A stretch of 64,000 nucleotides of DNA. Source: Methylotenera sp. (lineage in GTDB: Bacteria; Pseudomonadota; Gammaproteobacteria; Burkholderiales; Methylophilaceae). The stretch covers positions 186,001 to 250,000 of the forward strand of contig NZ_JAUXOY010000027.1 in NCBI RefSeq assembly GCF_030684185.1, read 5' to 3'. This document shows positions 25,150 through 34,984 of the stretch, piece by piece. Each line of letters begins with the position of its first letter. Within the stretch, counting starts at the first letter, position 1. The notes beneath the pieces were generated by a model. The model searched no databases. It had not been told where the DNA came from and was given only the letters and a program-made list of their open reading frames with translations. Made by a program: the position numbers and the translations under genes.

Positions 25150-27609
25150 ATGACAAAATCATTACCTTTATACTCGGCAGATGACGGCTTGTTGCCGGTG
25201 TTACCTTTGCGCGATGTTGTCGTTTACCCACATTTGGTGATTCCTTTATTCGTAGGGCGGACTAAGTCAGTCAAGGCGCTAGAAATCGCATCAGAAGGTA
25301 ACAAGCAAATTTTATTAGTTGCGCAAAAATCAGCTAATAAAGATGAACCTGATGCCGATGATTTGTATGAAGTAGGTACTATTGCTACAGTGCTACAAAT
25401 GCTGAAGTTGCCTGACGGCACTGTTAAAGTCCTTGTTGAGGGTGTGCAGCGCGCTAAGGTCACTGGCTTTATTGAAACTGAAGAGTGTTTTGCTGCTCAT
25501 GCAGAGTTGATTGCTGAATCTGTCAATGATGTTGAGATTCAGGCCTTAATGCGCACTGTATTTGCTCAGTTTGATCAATATGTAAAACTGAATAAAAAAA
25601 TTCCTCCTGAAATACTCACATCGCTCGCCAACATTGATGAAGCAGGGCGTTTGGCTGATACCATTGCCGCACATTTAACCCTGAAGCTAGATGAAAAACA
25701 AAAGATTCTAGAAATGTTTAGTGTTGCTGAACGTCTGGAGCACTTGCTACGCTTGATGGAAGGCGAGATTGATATTCTGCAAGTAGAAAAGCGTATCCGC
25801 GGTCGTGTAAAACGCCAAATGGAGAAAACCCAGCGCGAATATTATTTAAATGAACAAGTAAAAGCGATTCAAAAAGAGCTTGGCGAGCAAGATGAAAATG
25901 CCGAAATGGATGATCTTGAGAAGCGCATAGAAGCTGCTCGTATGCCTAAGGATGCGCTGGCAAAAGTTGCTGGTGAGCTTAAAAAATTAAAGTTGATGTC
26001 GCCTATGTCTGCTGAAGCTTCAGTGGTACGTAACTATATTGATATTCTGATTAATTTGCCGTGGAAGAAAAAGACAAAAATCAGTAAAGATTTACTGGCG
26101 GCTGAGAGGATTCTGGATGATGATCACTATGGTCTTGAAAAAGTCAAAGAGCGTATTGTTGAATATCTCGCTGTGCAGCAGCGGGTAGATAAAATTAAAG
26201 CACCAATACTCTGTTTGGTTGGTCCGCCAGGTGTGGGTAAAACTTCGCTCGGACAAAGTATCGCCAAAGCGGTGAATCGTAAATTTGTGCGTATGGCATT
26301 AGGCGGTGTGCGTGATGAGTCTGAAATCCGTGGACATAGACGCACTTATATAGGCTCAATGCCAGGTAAGATTTTGCAAAGCATGAGCAAAGTAGGCGTT
26401 AAAAATCCATTATTTTTACTCGACGAAGTAGATAAAATGGGGCAAGATATGCGCGGTGATCCATCATCTGCCTTATTGGAAGTGCTAGATCCTGAACAAA
26501 ATCATACCTTTGCTGATCATTATGTTGAAGTCGAATATGATTTGTCCGATGTGATGTTTGTAGCAACGGCTAACTCAATGAATATTCCTGCGGCGCTATT
26601 GGACCGTATGGAAATTATTCATCTTTCTGGTTATACCGAAGATGAAAAAGTAAATATCGCAATGCGCTATTTGTTGCCTAAGCAACTTAAATCTCATGGT
26701 CTAAAAGAGCAAGAGGTAAGTGTTTCTGAAGCCGCTGTACGGGATATTGTTCGTTATTACACACGCGAAGCTGGTGTACGTAAGTTGGAGCAGGAAATTG
26801 CAAAAGTTTGCCGAAAAGTAGTTAAAGAGTTACTGACGACTAAAGCCAAAGAGGGAGTAAAAGCACCTAAAAAAATTACCGTTACGCCTAAAACATTAGA
26901 TAAATACCTTGGTGTGCAGCGCTACGATTACGGCGTTGCCGCAAAACAAAACCAAGTTGGACAAGTTACAGGTTTAGCTTGGACTTCTGTTGGAGGGGAG
27001 CTGCTGACAATTGAAGCTGTATTGTTACCAGGTAAGGGTAAAACTACCACTACTGGTAAACTGGGTGAAGTGATGAAAGAATCGACTCAGGCAGCGATGA
27101 GCGTCGTGCGAAGCCGTTCTAAGCGCCTTGGTATAGCAGATGATTTCTATGAAAAAAATGATATTCACATTCACTTTCCTGAAGGTGCTACACCCAAAGA
27201 TGGTCCTAGTGCAGGTATTGCAATTACAACTGCGCTGGTTTCTATTTTGACAGGAATTCCTGTGCGTGCAGATGTTGCTATGACAGGGGAGATTACCTTA
27301 AGAGGTGAAGTGTTGCCAATTGGTGGTCTGAAAGAGAAATTGTTAGCCGCGCATCGTGGGGGAATTAAAACGGTTTTAATTCCACATCAAAATGTTAAAG
27401 ATTTAGCCGACATACCAGAAAACATTAAAAATTATCTTGATATTCATCCTGTTCAATGGATAGATGAGGTATTGGCGCTAGCGCTGGCTTCACAACCTGT
27501 GCCTTTGCCTGATTTACCTATAGTTAATGAGGTTGTTACAAAAGATGCGCAACCTACTGATAAGTCAGTGGAAAATAAAACTTCTGTTGCAGAAGGTATT
27601 AAGCATTAA
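25150..27609 (+). CDS. lon: ATP-dependent Lon protease
   Basis: I chose the ATG at 25150, after GGAAAT, giving 819 residues. Order: LAN substrate-binding domain (about 15-210, [13 protein letters not shown]), coiled-coil linker, AAA+ module with Walker [10 protein letters not shown] and Walker [10 protein letters not shown], and the Ser-Lys protease domain with catalytic S687 in KDGPSAGIA and the lysine of [10 protein letters not shown]. It degrades misfolded and regulatory proteins. It follows clpX by 136 bases in the common order clpP-clpX-lon-hupB. The C-terminal ~40 residues are a variable tail. Confidence 0.98.
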   Translation: MTKSLPLYSADDGLLPVLPLRDVVVYPHLVIPLFVGRTKSVKALEIASEGNKQILLVAQKSANKDEPDADDLYEVGTIATVLQMLKLPDGTVKVLVEGVQRAKVTGFIETEECFAAHAELIAESVNDVEIQALMRTVFAQFDQYVKLNKKIPPEILTSLANIDEAGRLADTIAAHLTLKLDEKQKILEMFSVAERLEHLLRLMEGEIDILQVEKRIRGRVKRQMEKTQREYYLNEQVKAIQKELGEQDENAEMDDLEKRIEAARMPKDALAKVAGELKKLKLMSPMSAEASVVRNYIDILINLPWKKKTKISKDLLAAERILDDDHYGLEKVKERIVEYLAVQQRVDKIKAPILCLVGPPGVGKTSLGQSIAKAVNRKFVRMALGGVRDESEIRGHRRTYIGSMPGKILQSMSKVGVKNPLFLLDEVDKMGQDMRGDPSSALLEVLDPEQNHTFADHYVEVEYDLSDVMFVATANSMNIPAALLDRMEIIHLSGYTEDEKVNIAMRYLLPKQLKSHGLKEQEVSVSEAAVRDIVRYYTREAGVRKLEQEIAKVCRKVVKELLTTKAKEGVKAPKKITVTPKTLDKYLGVQRYDYGVAAKQNQVGQVTGLAWTSVGGELLTIEAVLLPGKGKTTTTGKLGEVMKESTQAAMSVVRSRSKRLGIADDFYEKNDIHIHFPEGATPKDGPSAGIAITTALVSILTGIPVRADVAMTGEITLRGEVLPIGGLKEKLLAAHRGGIKTVLIPHQNVKDLADIPENIKNYLDIHPVQWIDEVLALALASQPVPLPDLPIVNEVVTKDAQPTDKSVENKTSVAEGIKH

Positions 27610-27640
27610 TAAAATAAGTGTAAATCATAGGTGTAAACGC

Positions 27641-27670
27641 TTGACATAGTCTTTACGTGCTTGATATAAA
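27641..27670 (+). promoter_or_regulatory. Sigma-70 promoter of hupB
   Basis: A perfect TTGACA and a TATAAA are 18 bases apart, about 70 bases before the hupB GTG. This is the best promoter match in the window and fits an abundant DNA-binding protein. Confidence 0.75.
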
Positions 27671-27739
27671 GCTGAATGGGTATTTGATACCCAAATGATA
27701 TTTGACCTTTGTTTAATCAAACTTAAGAGAGGATTACTC

Positions 27740-28012
27740 GTGAATAAATCAGAACTGATTGATAATATTGCAAGTGTAGCAGGCATATCTAAAGCAGCTG
27801 CAGGCCGCGCCTTAGACGCAACAACAGCTTCAATTACAACAGCGTTGAAAAAAGGCGATTTAGTTACTTTAATTGGGTTCGGTACCTTTTACGTTGGTAA
27901 ACGTGAAGCACGTAATGGCCGTAATCCACGTACAGGTGCAACAATTAAGATTAATGCTGCAAATTCTCCTAAATTTAGGGCTGGTAAATCACTTAAAGAT
28001 GCTGTAAACTAG
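27740..28012 (+). CDS. hupB: DNA-binding protein HU, beta-type
   Basis: The 90-residue HU starts at a GTG (27740) with GAGAGGA upstream; an in-frame ATG 45 bases earlier would add residues not found in HU. The protein begins [12 protein letters not shown], has the [13 protein letters not shown] core and the DNA-binding arm with [12 protein letters not shown]. It bends DNA and organises the nucleoid. It lies between lon and tRNA-Val, 19 bases before the tRNA, so the two may share a transcript. Confidence 0.97.
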   Translation: MNKSELIDNIASVAGISKAAAGRALDATTASITTALKKGDLVTLIGFGTFYVGKREARNGRNPRTGATIKINAANSPKFRAGKSLKDAVN

Positions 28013-28031
28013 CGTTTTTGTTGGTTAAGCA

Positions 28032-28107
28032 GGGTGCTTAGCTCAGTTGGTAGAGCGTCGCCCTTACAAGGCGAATGTCAGCGGTTCGACCCCGTTAGCA
28101 CCCACCA
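28032..28107 (+). tRNA. tRNA-Val (anticodon UAC)
   Basis: The 76-base cloverleaf has acceptor GGGTGCT/AGCACCC, D arm GCTCAGTTGGTAGAGC, anticodon loop CTTACAA (TAC), T loop TTCGACC and an encoded CCA. Confidence 0.97.
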
Positions 28108-28156
28108 AATAACCTGACAAAAGTGTGACTAAGTCGTTCCTTATTTTTTAAATTTG

Positions 28157-28190
28157 AGAGTGCTGGTAATTTAAGCACTCTTTTATTTTG
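28157..28190 (+). terminator. Terminator between tRNA-Val and tRNA-Asp
   Basis: An 8-bp stem (AGAGTGCT with AGCACTCT) is followed by TTTATTTT. It ends the hupB/tRNA-Val transcript, so tRNA-Asp needs its own promoter or read-through. Confidence 0.7.
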
Positions 28191-28252
28191 CAAAAAAATA
28201 GGAGTGTGCTAATTAAGACGTATTGGTTTAATAATAATGCGTTTAGTTTTAT

Positions 28253-28329
28253 GGAGTGGTAGTTCAGTTGGTTAGAATACCTGCCTGTCACGCAGGGGGT
28301 CGCGGGTTCGAGTCCCGTCCGCTCCGCCA
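28253..28329 (+). tRNA. tRNA-Asp (anticodon GUC)
   Basis: The 77-base cloverleaf has acceptor GGAGTGG/CCGCTCC (with a wobble), D arm GTTCAGTTGGTTAGAAT, anticodon stem CCTGC around CTGTCAC (GTC), T loop TTCGAGT and an encoded CCA. Confidence 0.96.
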
Positions 28330-28368
28330 AATAAAAATAGCGAGTCCTAGGACTCGCTATTTTTATTT
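28329..28368. terminator. Perfect 40-base palindromic terminator after tRNA-Asp
   Basis: Two 20-base arms are exactly complementary with no unpaired loop in DNA. The stem core AGCGAGTCCT and the flanking A and T runs allow termination in both directions. It begins at the last base of the CCA end. Confidence 0.85.
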
Positions 28369-28554
28369 GTATTTTTGATTTTTATGCGGCTAAAGATTAA
28401 TATAAAACATGTATTGTGTAAGTGAATCAATTACACAACTTTCTTATGCTATATTAGTCACGTTTGTAATTTTTATTGTCATTAGTCATATTGCATCAAT
28501 AGTTTTAAGCTTTAAGCTTAGTGTCTAGTACATATTTTTGGGTAGAAAATTTTT

Positions 28555-30456
28555 ATGTTAGATGAAATTCGCAATGTAGCAAAAGGGTGGGTTGGAAAGG
28601 TTTTGTTGGCTTTGATAGCAATTCCTTTTGCATTATTTGGTATCGACTCTTATTTGAGTAGTGCAGGAAGTAATGTTACTGTCGCTAAAGTGGGTGGCAA
28701 TGATATCTCTATGCAAGAGTACGACAATGCGCTGAAAAACATGCGTAATCGCTTACAGTCTGAAGGTAAATTTGAACAGTCGCAGCTAGAGAGTCCTGAA
28801 GTTAAATCTTTAGTGCTTAATCAGCTTATCAACAGGCAGCTTTTAAGTGACGAATTAAAGCGTGCTAAGTATGCAATCAGTGACGAGCAGTTAGCTACTT
28901 ATGTAGTTGGTATGCCTGAATTCCAGAAGGACGGTAAGTTTTCACAAGAGATATATGATCAAACTTTAGCACAAAATCAACTTACGCCAACTAAGTTTGA
29001 AGCTGGAATGCGCGCTGACTTGCTTGCACAGCAAGCGCAAGATGGTATTGCAAAACTTGGCTTTATTTCTAATGCGCGTGCAGATGATATTTTTAAACTG
29101 ACTAACCAAAAACGTGTTGTTACTGTAGCAGAAATAAAAACTAAAGATTTTATGAGTCAAGTGAATATAGATGCCGCCCAGGTTAAAGCTTACTATGATA
29201 AGCACAAAGATAAATTGATCGAACCAGAAAAAGTGAAAGTTGAGTACGTCACACTGGCTCCAGTTGACTTCATGCGAAGCATCCAAGTTGATGATGCAGA
29301 AGTGCAGAAGTTTTATGATGATAATGCTGATAAATTTCATGGTAGCGAGCAAAGACGCGCAAGTCATATTTTGATTGGCTTTGGTGTTAACGCCACGTCA
29401 GAGCAAAAACAACAAGCCAAACAAAAAGCGGAGACTATTTTGGCGGAAATCAAGAGGAATCCAAAGTCATTTGAAGCTCTCGCTATTAAGGAATCTCAGG
29501 ATCCAGGGTCAGCTGTTAAAGGTGGTGATTTAGGCAGTTTTGCCCGTGGTGCAATGGTGAAACCGTTTGAAGATGCTGCTTTTAGTTTGAAAGTTAATGA
29601 AGTCAGCAATTTAGTAGAATCGGAGTTCGGATACCATGTTATCAAAGTGACTGAAATTACTGGACAGAATTCTGACTTTAATAGTTTGAAACCACAAATC
29701 AAAGGTGATTTGATGTTTCAAAAAGCTCAGGAAGAGTTTGCCAAGCAGGTAGAAACTTTTAGCAATTTGGTATATGAGCAATCTGGCAGCTTGCAACCAG
29801 CGGCCAAAGCATTTGGTGGTGAGGTGCAAAAATCTGATTGGTTGAGCCGTGATACAGGTGCCAAGTTCTTTAAAAACAATGAAAAAATCATGAACCTGAT
29901 TTTTTCAAGTGAAGTGCTTAAAGACCGTCGAAATACTGAAGCCGTTGAAGTTTCCCCTAATAATTTAATCTCTGCACGTGTAGTTGAATACAAACCAGCC
30001 GCGCCTAAAAACTTTGATGAAGTGAAAGCTGGTATCGAAGCATTGCTGAAATTAGAAGCTGCATCTAAATTAGCTTTAGATAAAGGTGAGGCGGCATTGA
30101 AAAATCTGCGTGAAGGTAAAGAAGCCTCTGGAATTGAATGGATTCCGGAAGTAACGGTAGACCGTAGAAATGCACAAGGTTTAACAGATTTAGCGATGAG
30201 TCAGGTTTTTAAAACTAATGCAGCTAACTTACCTGCTTATTCTGGATTGGCCGATAATAAACAAGGTTATCTGCTCGTTAAAGTGATTAAAGTTGATGCG
30301 GCTACACCTGCTGATGATGAAGCAAAAAAAGTGGCTAAAGCAGCGTTAAATGTAGCCCTGGCAAGTGAGTATCTTGCAGCATACAAGCAATCTCTGCGCG
30401 AAAAAGCTAAAGTAACCGTGAATGAAAAGCTTTTGCTAAGTGAAGCTGTTAAATAG
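28555..30456 (+). CDS. ppiD: Periplasmic folding chaperone PpiD, membrane-anchored parvulin
   Basis: The 633-residue protein has an N-terminal anchor (about 12-33, VGKVLLALIAIPFALFGI), a SurA-like helical domain (SMQEYDNALKNMRNRLQ), a central parvulin-type isomerase domain (about 265-365; RRASHILIGF, GGDLGSFARG, ESEFGYHVIKV) and a C-terminal SurA-like region. It sits on the periplasmic face of the inner membrane near the Sec translocon and assists secreted proteins. The position after hupB and tRNAs is conserved in betaproteobacteria. A terminator follows. Confidence 0.94.
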   Translation: MLDEIRNVAKGWVGKVLLALIAIPFALFGIDSYLSSAGSNVTVAKVGGNDISMQEYDNALKNMRNRLQSEGKFEQSQLESPEVKSLVLNQLINRQLLSDELKRAKYAISDEQLATYVVGMPEFQKDGKFSQEIYDQTLAQNQLTPTKFEAGMRADLLAQQAQDGIAKLGFISNARADDIFKLTNQKRVVTVAEIKTKDFMSQVNIDAAQVKAYYDKHKDKLIEPEKVKVEYVTLAPVDFMRSIQVDDAEVQKFYDDNADKFHGSEQRRASHILIGFGVNATSEQKQQAKQKAETILAEIKRNPKSFEALAIKESQDPGSAVKGGDLGSFARGAMVKPFEDAAFSLKVNEVSNLVESEFGYHVIKVTEITGQNSDFNSLKPQIKGDLMFQKAQEEFAKQVETFSNLVYEQSGSLQPAAKAFGGEVQKSDWLSRDTGAKFFKNNEKIMNLIFSSEVLKDRRNTEAVEVSPNNLISARVVEYKPAAPKNFDEVKAGIEALLKLEAASKLALDKGEAALKNLREGKEASGIEWIPEVTVDRRNAQGLTDLAMSQVFKTNAANLPAYSGLADNKQGYLLVKVIKVDAATPADDEAKKVAKAALNVALASEYLAAYKQSLREKAKVTVNEKLLLSEAVK

Positions 30457-30504
30457 CTGAAACTGTGAAATAGTTACAGTTATTATTTGGTAGTCATAGA
30501 CAAT

Positions 30505-30530
30505 AAAAAAGGCACCAAGGTGCCTTTTTT
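30505..30530. terminator. Bidirectional terminator between ppiD and fabI
   Basis: AAAAAAGGCACC pairs with GGTGCCTTTTTT around AA. The symmetric A and T runs suit both convergent genes. Confidence 0.9.
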
Positions 30531-30586
30531 AATTATAGCCAAAAGTTATTAACTAGGTTGTAATTAACATCATAAATTATGATTCT

Positions 30587-31372
30587 TTATTCAATGACAC
30601 CAGCTGCTGTAATGTTCATGCCGCCATCTACATAGGTTATTTCCCCAGTAATGCCTGAAGCTAAATCACTACATAAAAATGCTGCTGCATTACCGACTTC
30701 TTCAATTGTCACATTGCGTCGTAAGGCAGCATGTTTTTCGTTGAAGCCTATCATTTTGTCAAAGTCAGCAATGCCGGACGCGGCCAGTGTTTTAATTGGG
30801 CCGGCAGACACTGCGTTAACGCGAATGCCTTTTGGACCTAAGCTTTGTGCCATATAGCGCACGTTAGCTTCAAGGCTGGCTTTGGCTAGACCCATGACGT
30901 TGTAATTAGGCATAGTGCGTTCAGCACCTAAGTAACTAAGTGTGAGTAAGCTACCATTTCTTCCTAGCATCATTGGTAATGCTGCCTTAGCAAGTGCGGC
31001 AAAACTGTATGAGCTGATATCATGTGCAATGCGGAAGTTTTCCCGGGTTACTTTTTCTAGATAATCGCCATCAAGTGCATCTTTTGGTACGAATGCTATT
31101 GAATGTACAATGGAGTCAATACCATCCCAATGTTTTGCAATCGCAGGGAATAGGGCTTCAATCAGGCTATCCTCTGCAACATCGCAATGAAAAACCAGTT
31201 TAGAATCAAAATCAGCAGCTAATCCAGCAACACGGTCTTTGTGTTTTTCTACTTGATAGGTGAAGGCCAGCTCTGCACCTTCACGTTTCATTGCTGCAGC
31301 AATGCCGTAGGCGATTGAGCGGTTGCTTAGTAAACCAGTAATTAATATTTTTTTACCTGCTAAAAATCCCAT
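30587..31372 (-). CDS. fabI: Enoyl-[acyl-carrier-protein] reductase (NADH)
   Basis: The 261-residue short-chain dehydrogenase reduces trans-2-enoyl-ACP in the last step of each fatty-acid elongation cycle. FabI features are [13 protein letters not shown] for NADH binding, the [10 protein letters not shown] strand, catalytic Y-x6-K as YNVMGLAK and the [11 protein letters not shown] substrate loop. This is the triclosan-sensitive FabI type. It is transcribed leftward, 36 bases after the ABC permease genes that lie upstream of it on the same strand. Confidence 0.97.
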   Translation of the reverse strand: MGFLAGKKILITGLLSNRSIAYGIAAAMKREGAELAFTYQVEKHKDRVAGLAADFDSKLVFHCDVAEDSLIEALFPAIAKHWDGIDSIVHSIAFVPKDALDGDYLEKVTRENFRIAHDISSYSFAALAKAALPMMLGRNGSLLTLSYLGAERTMPNYNVMGLAKASLEANVRYMAQSLGPKGIRVNAVSAGPIKTLAASGIADFDKMIGFNEKHAALRRNVTIEEVGNAAAFLCSDLASGITGEITYVDGGMNITAAGVIE

Positions 31373-31408
31373 GACATTAATCCTATCTTTAATTCTTGAA
31401 TATACGTT

Positions 31409-32230
31409 CTAATGTTGACTGCTTCTCGGGTTGTACGCATCGCGCAAACCGTCACCCAGCAGATTATACCCTAACACGGTTATCAATATAGCAAGCCCTG
31501 GAAATAGTGACAGCCACCATGCAAATTGGATATATTCTTTACCATCAGTCAAGATGTTTCCCCATGATGCTTGAGGTGCTTGTACACCCAGTCCTAAAAA
31601 GCTTAATCCTGATTCCACCAGCACTGCGCTGGCAATGCCTAGAATCGAACTGACAATAATTGGCGTTAAGCTGTTTGGTAGTAAATGCGTAAATATTAAC
31701 CTGGTATCTTTTGCGCCTAAGGTTTGGGCGGCCAATACAAATTCTCTATTGCGTAAGCTTAAAAACTCTGCTCTTACCAGCCTTGTTACACCCATCCAGG
31801 ATGTTAATCCAATCACAATCATAATATTCCAGATGGATGGCGTTAAAAATGCAATGACCGCTAAAATTAAAAAGAAAGTGGGGATAGAGAGCATGACATC
31901 AACAATACGCATGATAAGGGTGTCGACCCAGCCACGATAAAAGCCTGCTATGGCACCTAGAACGATGCCAATCGCTGTGGATATACCTACAGCCACAAAA
32001 CCAACCATTAACGATATACGGGAGCCGTATAGCATGCGAGAGAATACGTCGCGTCCTAATCCATCGGTCCCCATTAAATGATGGGTTGAAGGCGATAGCA
32101 AAATTGCTTTTACATCGATTGCATCTGGATCATAAGGGGCTATAAAAGGTGCAATTAAAGCGAGTATTAAGATGCTTGTAATAATTATGAAGCCCAATAA
32201 AACCAGTGGGTTAGCTAGCAGTTTTTTCAT
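31409..32230 (-). CDS. Dipeptide/oligopeptide/nickel-type ABC permease (DppC/OppC family)
   Basis: The 273-residue protein has six membrane helices and the OppC/DppC N-terminal signature (LIAPFIAPYDPDAID...HLMGTDGLGRDVFSRMLYG). The EAA coupling loop is EFVLAAQTLGAKDTRLIFTH. It forms the import channel with the DppB-like partner, whose stop overlaps its start (ATGA). No ATPase gene (DppD/DppF) lies in this block, so the energy-coupling subunits must be encoded elsewhere. Confidence 0.92.
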   Translation of the reverse strand: MKKLLANPLVLLGFIIITSILILALIAPFIAPYDPDAIDVKAILLSPSTHHLMGTDGLGRDVFSRMLYGSRISLMVGFVAVGISTAIGIVLGAIAGFYRGWVDTLIMRIVDVMLSIPTFFLILAVIAFLTPSIWNIMIVIGLTSWMGVTRLVRAEFLSLRNREFVLAAQTLGAKDTRLIFTHLLPNSLTPIIVSSILGIASAVLVESGLSFLGLGVQAPQASWGNILTDGKEYIQFAWWLSLFPGLAILITVLGYNLLGDGLRDAYNPRSSQH

Positions 32231-33246
32231 TGCATGACACCTCGTCTAACACGAGGGTCTGCCCAGGCATAAGCGACATCGGCTAACAGATTGCCAATCA
32301 AAGTAAGTACTGCACCAATGGTCAGAATGCCCATAATTACAGGAAAGTCGCGCATTAGTACTGCATCATAAAATAACTTACCCATACCTGGGATGGCAAA
32401 GATGCTTTCAGCAATTACTGAGCCACCTATCAAACCTGGAATGGATAACCCAAAAATTGTAATGAGAGGGAGTAGTGCATTACGAAGTGCGTGACCGTAT
32501 ATCACGCGATTTTCGCTTAAGCCCTTTGATCTGGCCGTAGTGATGTAGTCTTGATGCAGTACTTCTAACATGCCATTACGCGCAAATAACGATATGCCGG
32601 CAAGGCCAGTGAGCCCGGAAATAAATACAGGTAAAACCAGGTGTTTGAGTGTGTCTAATGTTTGTGCTATCCAGCCCATATTTTCATGACCGATGCTTTG
32701 TAACCCTGAAATAGGTAGCCAGGCATGTTGTACGCCTGTCCAATACATCAGCATAAGTGCCAGCCAGAAACCAGGAATAGCAAAACCTATGAATACAAAT
32801 AAGGTAATGCCACGGTCTGCCAACTGATTTTGCTTAAGCGCCGAAATAACGCCTAGCGGCAGTGCGATGCCTATAATTAAAATAAGGCTGAGTACGTTGA
32901 TTAGCAGAGTAATCGGCAGCGCTTCTTGAATCATGCCTAGGGTGATGTTGCCATCTTTATCTTTGGTTTGCCAAAACACAGGACGCTGATGCGATGCAAA
33001 TGAGGTGCCAAAGTCTAAGGTTGCGATACGTTTTAACCATAAACCATATTGCACAATAATAGGCTTGTCCAGACTATATAATTCACGTAGCTTTTGTCGT
33101 GATTCCTCGCTTGCTTTTGGGTTGAAACTAGCTTCACTGGTCGTAATGTCGCCTGGCGCTAAGTGCATGATGAAAAATGAAATAAGGCTGATGCCAATTA
33201 ACAACGGAATCATCCAAAGGAATCTTTTTAGCAAGTACTTAAGCAT
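32227..33246 (-). CDS. Dipeptide/oligopeptide/nickel-type ABC permease (DppB/OppB family)
   Basis: The 339-residue permease begins MLKYLLKRFLWMIPLLIGI, the DppB/OppB start, followed by SFFIMHLAPGD. The coupling loop DYITTARSKGLSENRVIYGHALRNALLP and GSVIAESIFAIPGMGKLFYDAV are conserved. A longer first periplasmic loop (about 75-110) is like that of oligopeptide-type members. It sits between the binding protein and the DppC-like gene. Confidence 0.92.
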   Translation of the reverse strand: MLKYLLKRFLWMIPLLIGISLISFFIMHLAPGDITTSEASFNPKASEESRQKLRELYSLDKPIIVQYGLWLKRIATLDFGTSFASHQRPVFWQTKDKDGNITLGMIQEALPITLLINVLSLILIIGIALPLGVISALKQNQLADRGITLFVFIGFAIPGFWLALMLMYWTGVQHAWLPISGLQSIGHENMGWIAQTLDTLKHLVLPVFISGLTGLAGISLFARNGMLEVLHQDYITTARSKGLSENRVIYGHALRNALLPLITIFGLSIPGLIGGSVIAESIFAIPGMGKLFYDAVLMRDFPVIMGILTIGAVLTLIGNLLADVAYAWADPRVRRGVMQ

Positions 33247-33281
33247 GGTTTATGGTTCGATTTAAAGTGGCTCGATTCATA

Positions 33282-34952
33282 CTAGTTCTCGCTCATTTCA
33301 GTACGCACATAAGCTTTGGGGATGTACCATTCATAGGTGTTATGGCCTATTCCAGCTGGTGGTGCAGGGTTGCTTATGCCTTTAACGCGTTTGTGAATGG
33401 CGGTTAGTCCATAACCAGCTGAGAGATATACGATAGGGCTGTCTTCAAGCAATATTTTTGAAAATTCATGATAAATTTTCATGCGTTTGTCAGGGTCAAG
33501 TTCTAATCTGCCAGCTTCAAGCAGTTTATCCACCTGTGAATTACTATAGCTAATGAAATTAAACTGACCCGCTGCCTGTTGGCTGGAATGCCAGATGCTG
33601 TATTGGTCTGGGTCTAGCGATAAGCTCCAGCCTAATACAACCACATCAAATTCTTTTGGTTTAATAAAACGCCCTAGAAAACTGGCCCACTCTAATACGC
33701 GAATATTGGCATCAATGCCAATTTCTTTTAGACGACGCTGAATCAAGACCCCAGTCATTTCGCGCTCTTTATTTTGATTGGTCAAAATCTCGAAACTAAA
33801 AGGTTTTCCATCTTTATCTAAAATGCCATCACCGTCATGGTCTTCATATCCAGCTTCTTTTAATAATGCTTTAGCTTTAGCGGGGTCGTAAGCGTAGGGT
33901 TTAAGTTCAGGATTGCTCCAGCGCGTGCCAGGTTTGTAGGGTGATGCAACTGGCTCGCCAAGACCTAGTAAAACGCCGTCAATGATTTCTTGCTTATTGA
34001 TGGCGTAGTTAATGGCTTGGCGGACACGAATATCATCAAACGGTTTACGTTTGAGGTTAAATCCCATGTAGGTATAGCTGTTGCCAAGCTCCTTATACAA
34101 TGCAATATTTTTATTAAGGTCAGGTCGGGCTGGAAAAATTCTAGCGTATTGAATAGGGTTCAAGCCCATAGAATCGATATTATCTGCACTGAGTTCTAAA
34201 AATTGTGCGGCTTTATCCGGGATGATGCGTGACATTAAGTGATCAATCTTGGCTTGGCCTTGCGTCGCATTTATGTTACGCGTGAGTTTTAAATACTGAC
34301 CATTCTTCCATTTCTCTAATTTATAGTAGTGGCTGCCAATAGGATTGCGTGCAAATGCCGTAGTGTTAATGTCCTGATCTTTTAGTAAGTGTTTTGGCAG
34401 GATATGTAAACTCGCCCACGTTTCCAATGCAGGGGCATAGGGGGCAGCATAAGTTACCCGAAATGTATTTATATCTGGCGTTTCAGCTTTAATGACCAGT
34501 TTATAATCTGAGCCATAAGGCGTGCGGGTATTCTCATCGGTAACTTTTTGCCAGGTAAATAATACATCTTCACTAGTTAAAGGCTGGTTGTCAGCCCATT
34601 TAAGATCAGGTTTTAGATGGAAAGTAATGGTTTTATGGTCATCGGATATGTCCCAGGATTGGGCTAATTCTCCTGATAACTCTAAGTTTTTATCGTATTT
34701 TAAAAGACTGTTAAAAATGTTGCCGGCAATCGCAGATGCTGCAGATTCGCCAGCAATCATGGCAATTAATCCACTAGGCTCACCCATCATTGCGTTTATC
34801 AGCGTGCCACCGTTACTTGCAGGGTAAGTTTTGGTGTAATCAATCGCGTTAGCTTTATTGCTGGTGGAATCTCCACAAGCTGAAGTCAGTATTACGCATA
34901 GTGTTATTAGCGCTAAGGTAGTACTTCTATGTTGATGGTGATTGATTAACAT
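33282..34952 (-). CDS. Peptide/nickel-type ABC substrate-binding lipoprotein (SBP family 5)
   Basis: The 556-residue protein has a signal peptide ending LTSAC, a plausible though not ideal lipobox, so it is probably anchored in the inner membrane. Family-5 markers are LAQSWDISDDHKTITFHLKPDLKWADNQPLTSEDV, IRVLEWASFLGRF and AINYAINKQEII. These proteins bind peptides, or in some cases nickel complexes, opines or murein peptides. It delivers ligand to the two permeases downstream. The next gene upstream is a lytic transglycosylase, so a murein-peptide substrate is conceivable but unproven. Confidence 0.9.
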   Translation of the reverse strand: MLINHHQHRSTTLALITLCVILTSACGDSTSNKANAIDYTKTYPASNGGTLINAMMGEPSGLIAMIAGESAASAIAGNIFNSLLKYDKNLELSGELAQSWDISDDHKTITFHLKPDLKWADNQPLTSEDVLFTWQKVTDENTRTPYGSDYKLVIKAETPDINTFRVTYAAPYAPALETWASLHILPKHLLKDQDINTTAFARNPIGSHYYKLEKWKNGQYLKLTRNINATQGQAKIDHLMSRIIPDKAAQFLELSADNIDSMGLNPIQYARIFPARPDLNKNIALYKELGNSYTYMGFNLKRKPFDDIRVRQAINYAINKQEIIDGVLLGLGEPVASPYKPGTRWSNPELKPYAYDPAKAKALLKEAGYEDHDGDGILDKDGKPFSFEILTNQNKEREMTGVLIQRRLKEIGIDANIRVLEWASFLGRFIKPKEFDVVVLGWSLSLDPDQYSIWHSSQQAAGQFNFISYSNSQVDKLLEAGRLELDPDKRMKIYHEFSKILLEDSPIVYLSAGYGLTAIHKRVKGISNPAPPAGIGHNTYEWYIPKAYVRTEMSEN

Positions 34953-34984
34953 GCTTTCAAAAAGAACATTAAATTTAATAATAA

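Noticed and set aside
27695-27739. N-terminal extension of HU from an upstream ATG
   Set aside because: The 15 extra residues match no HU protein, and the GTG at 27740 has a good ribosome site.
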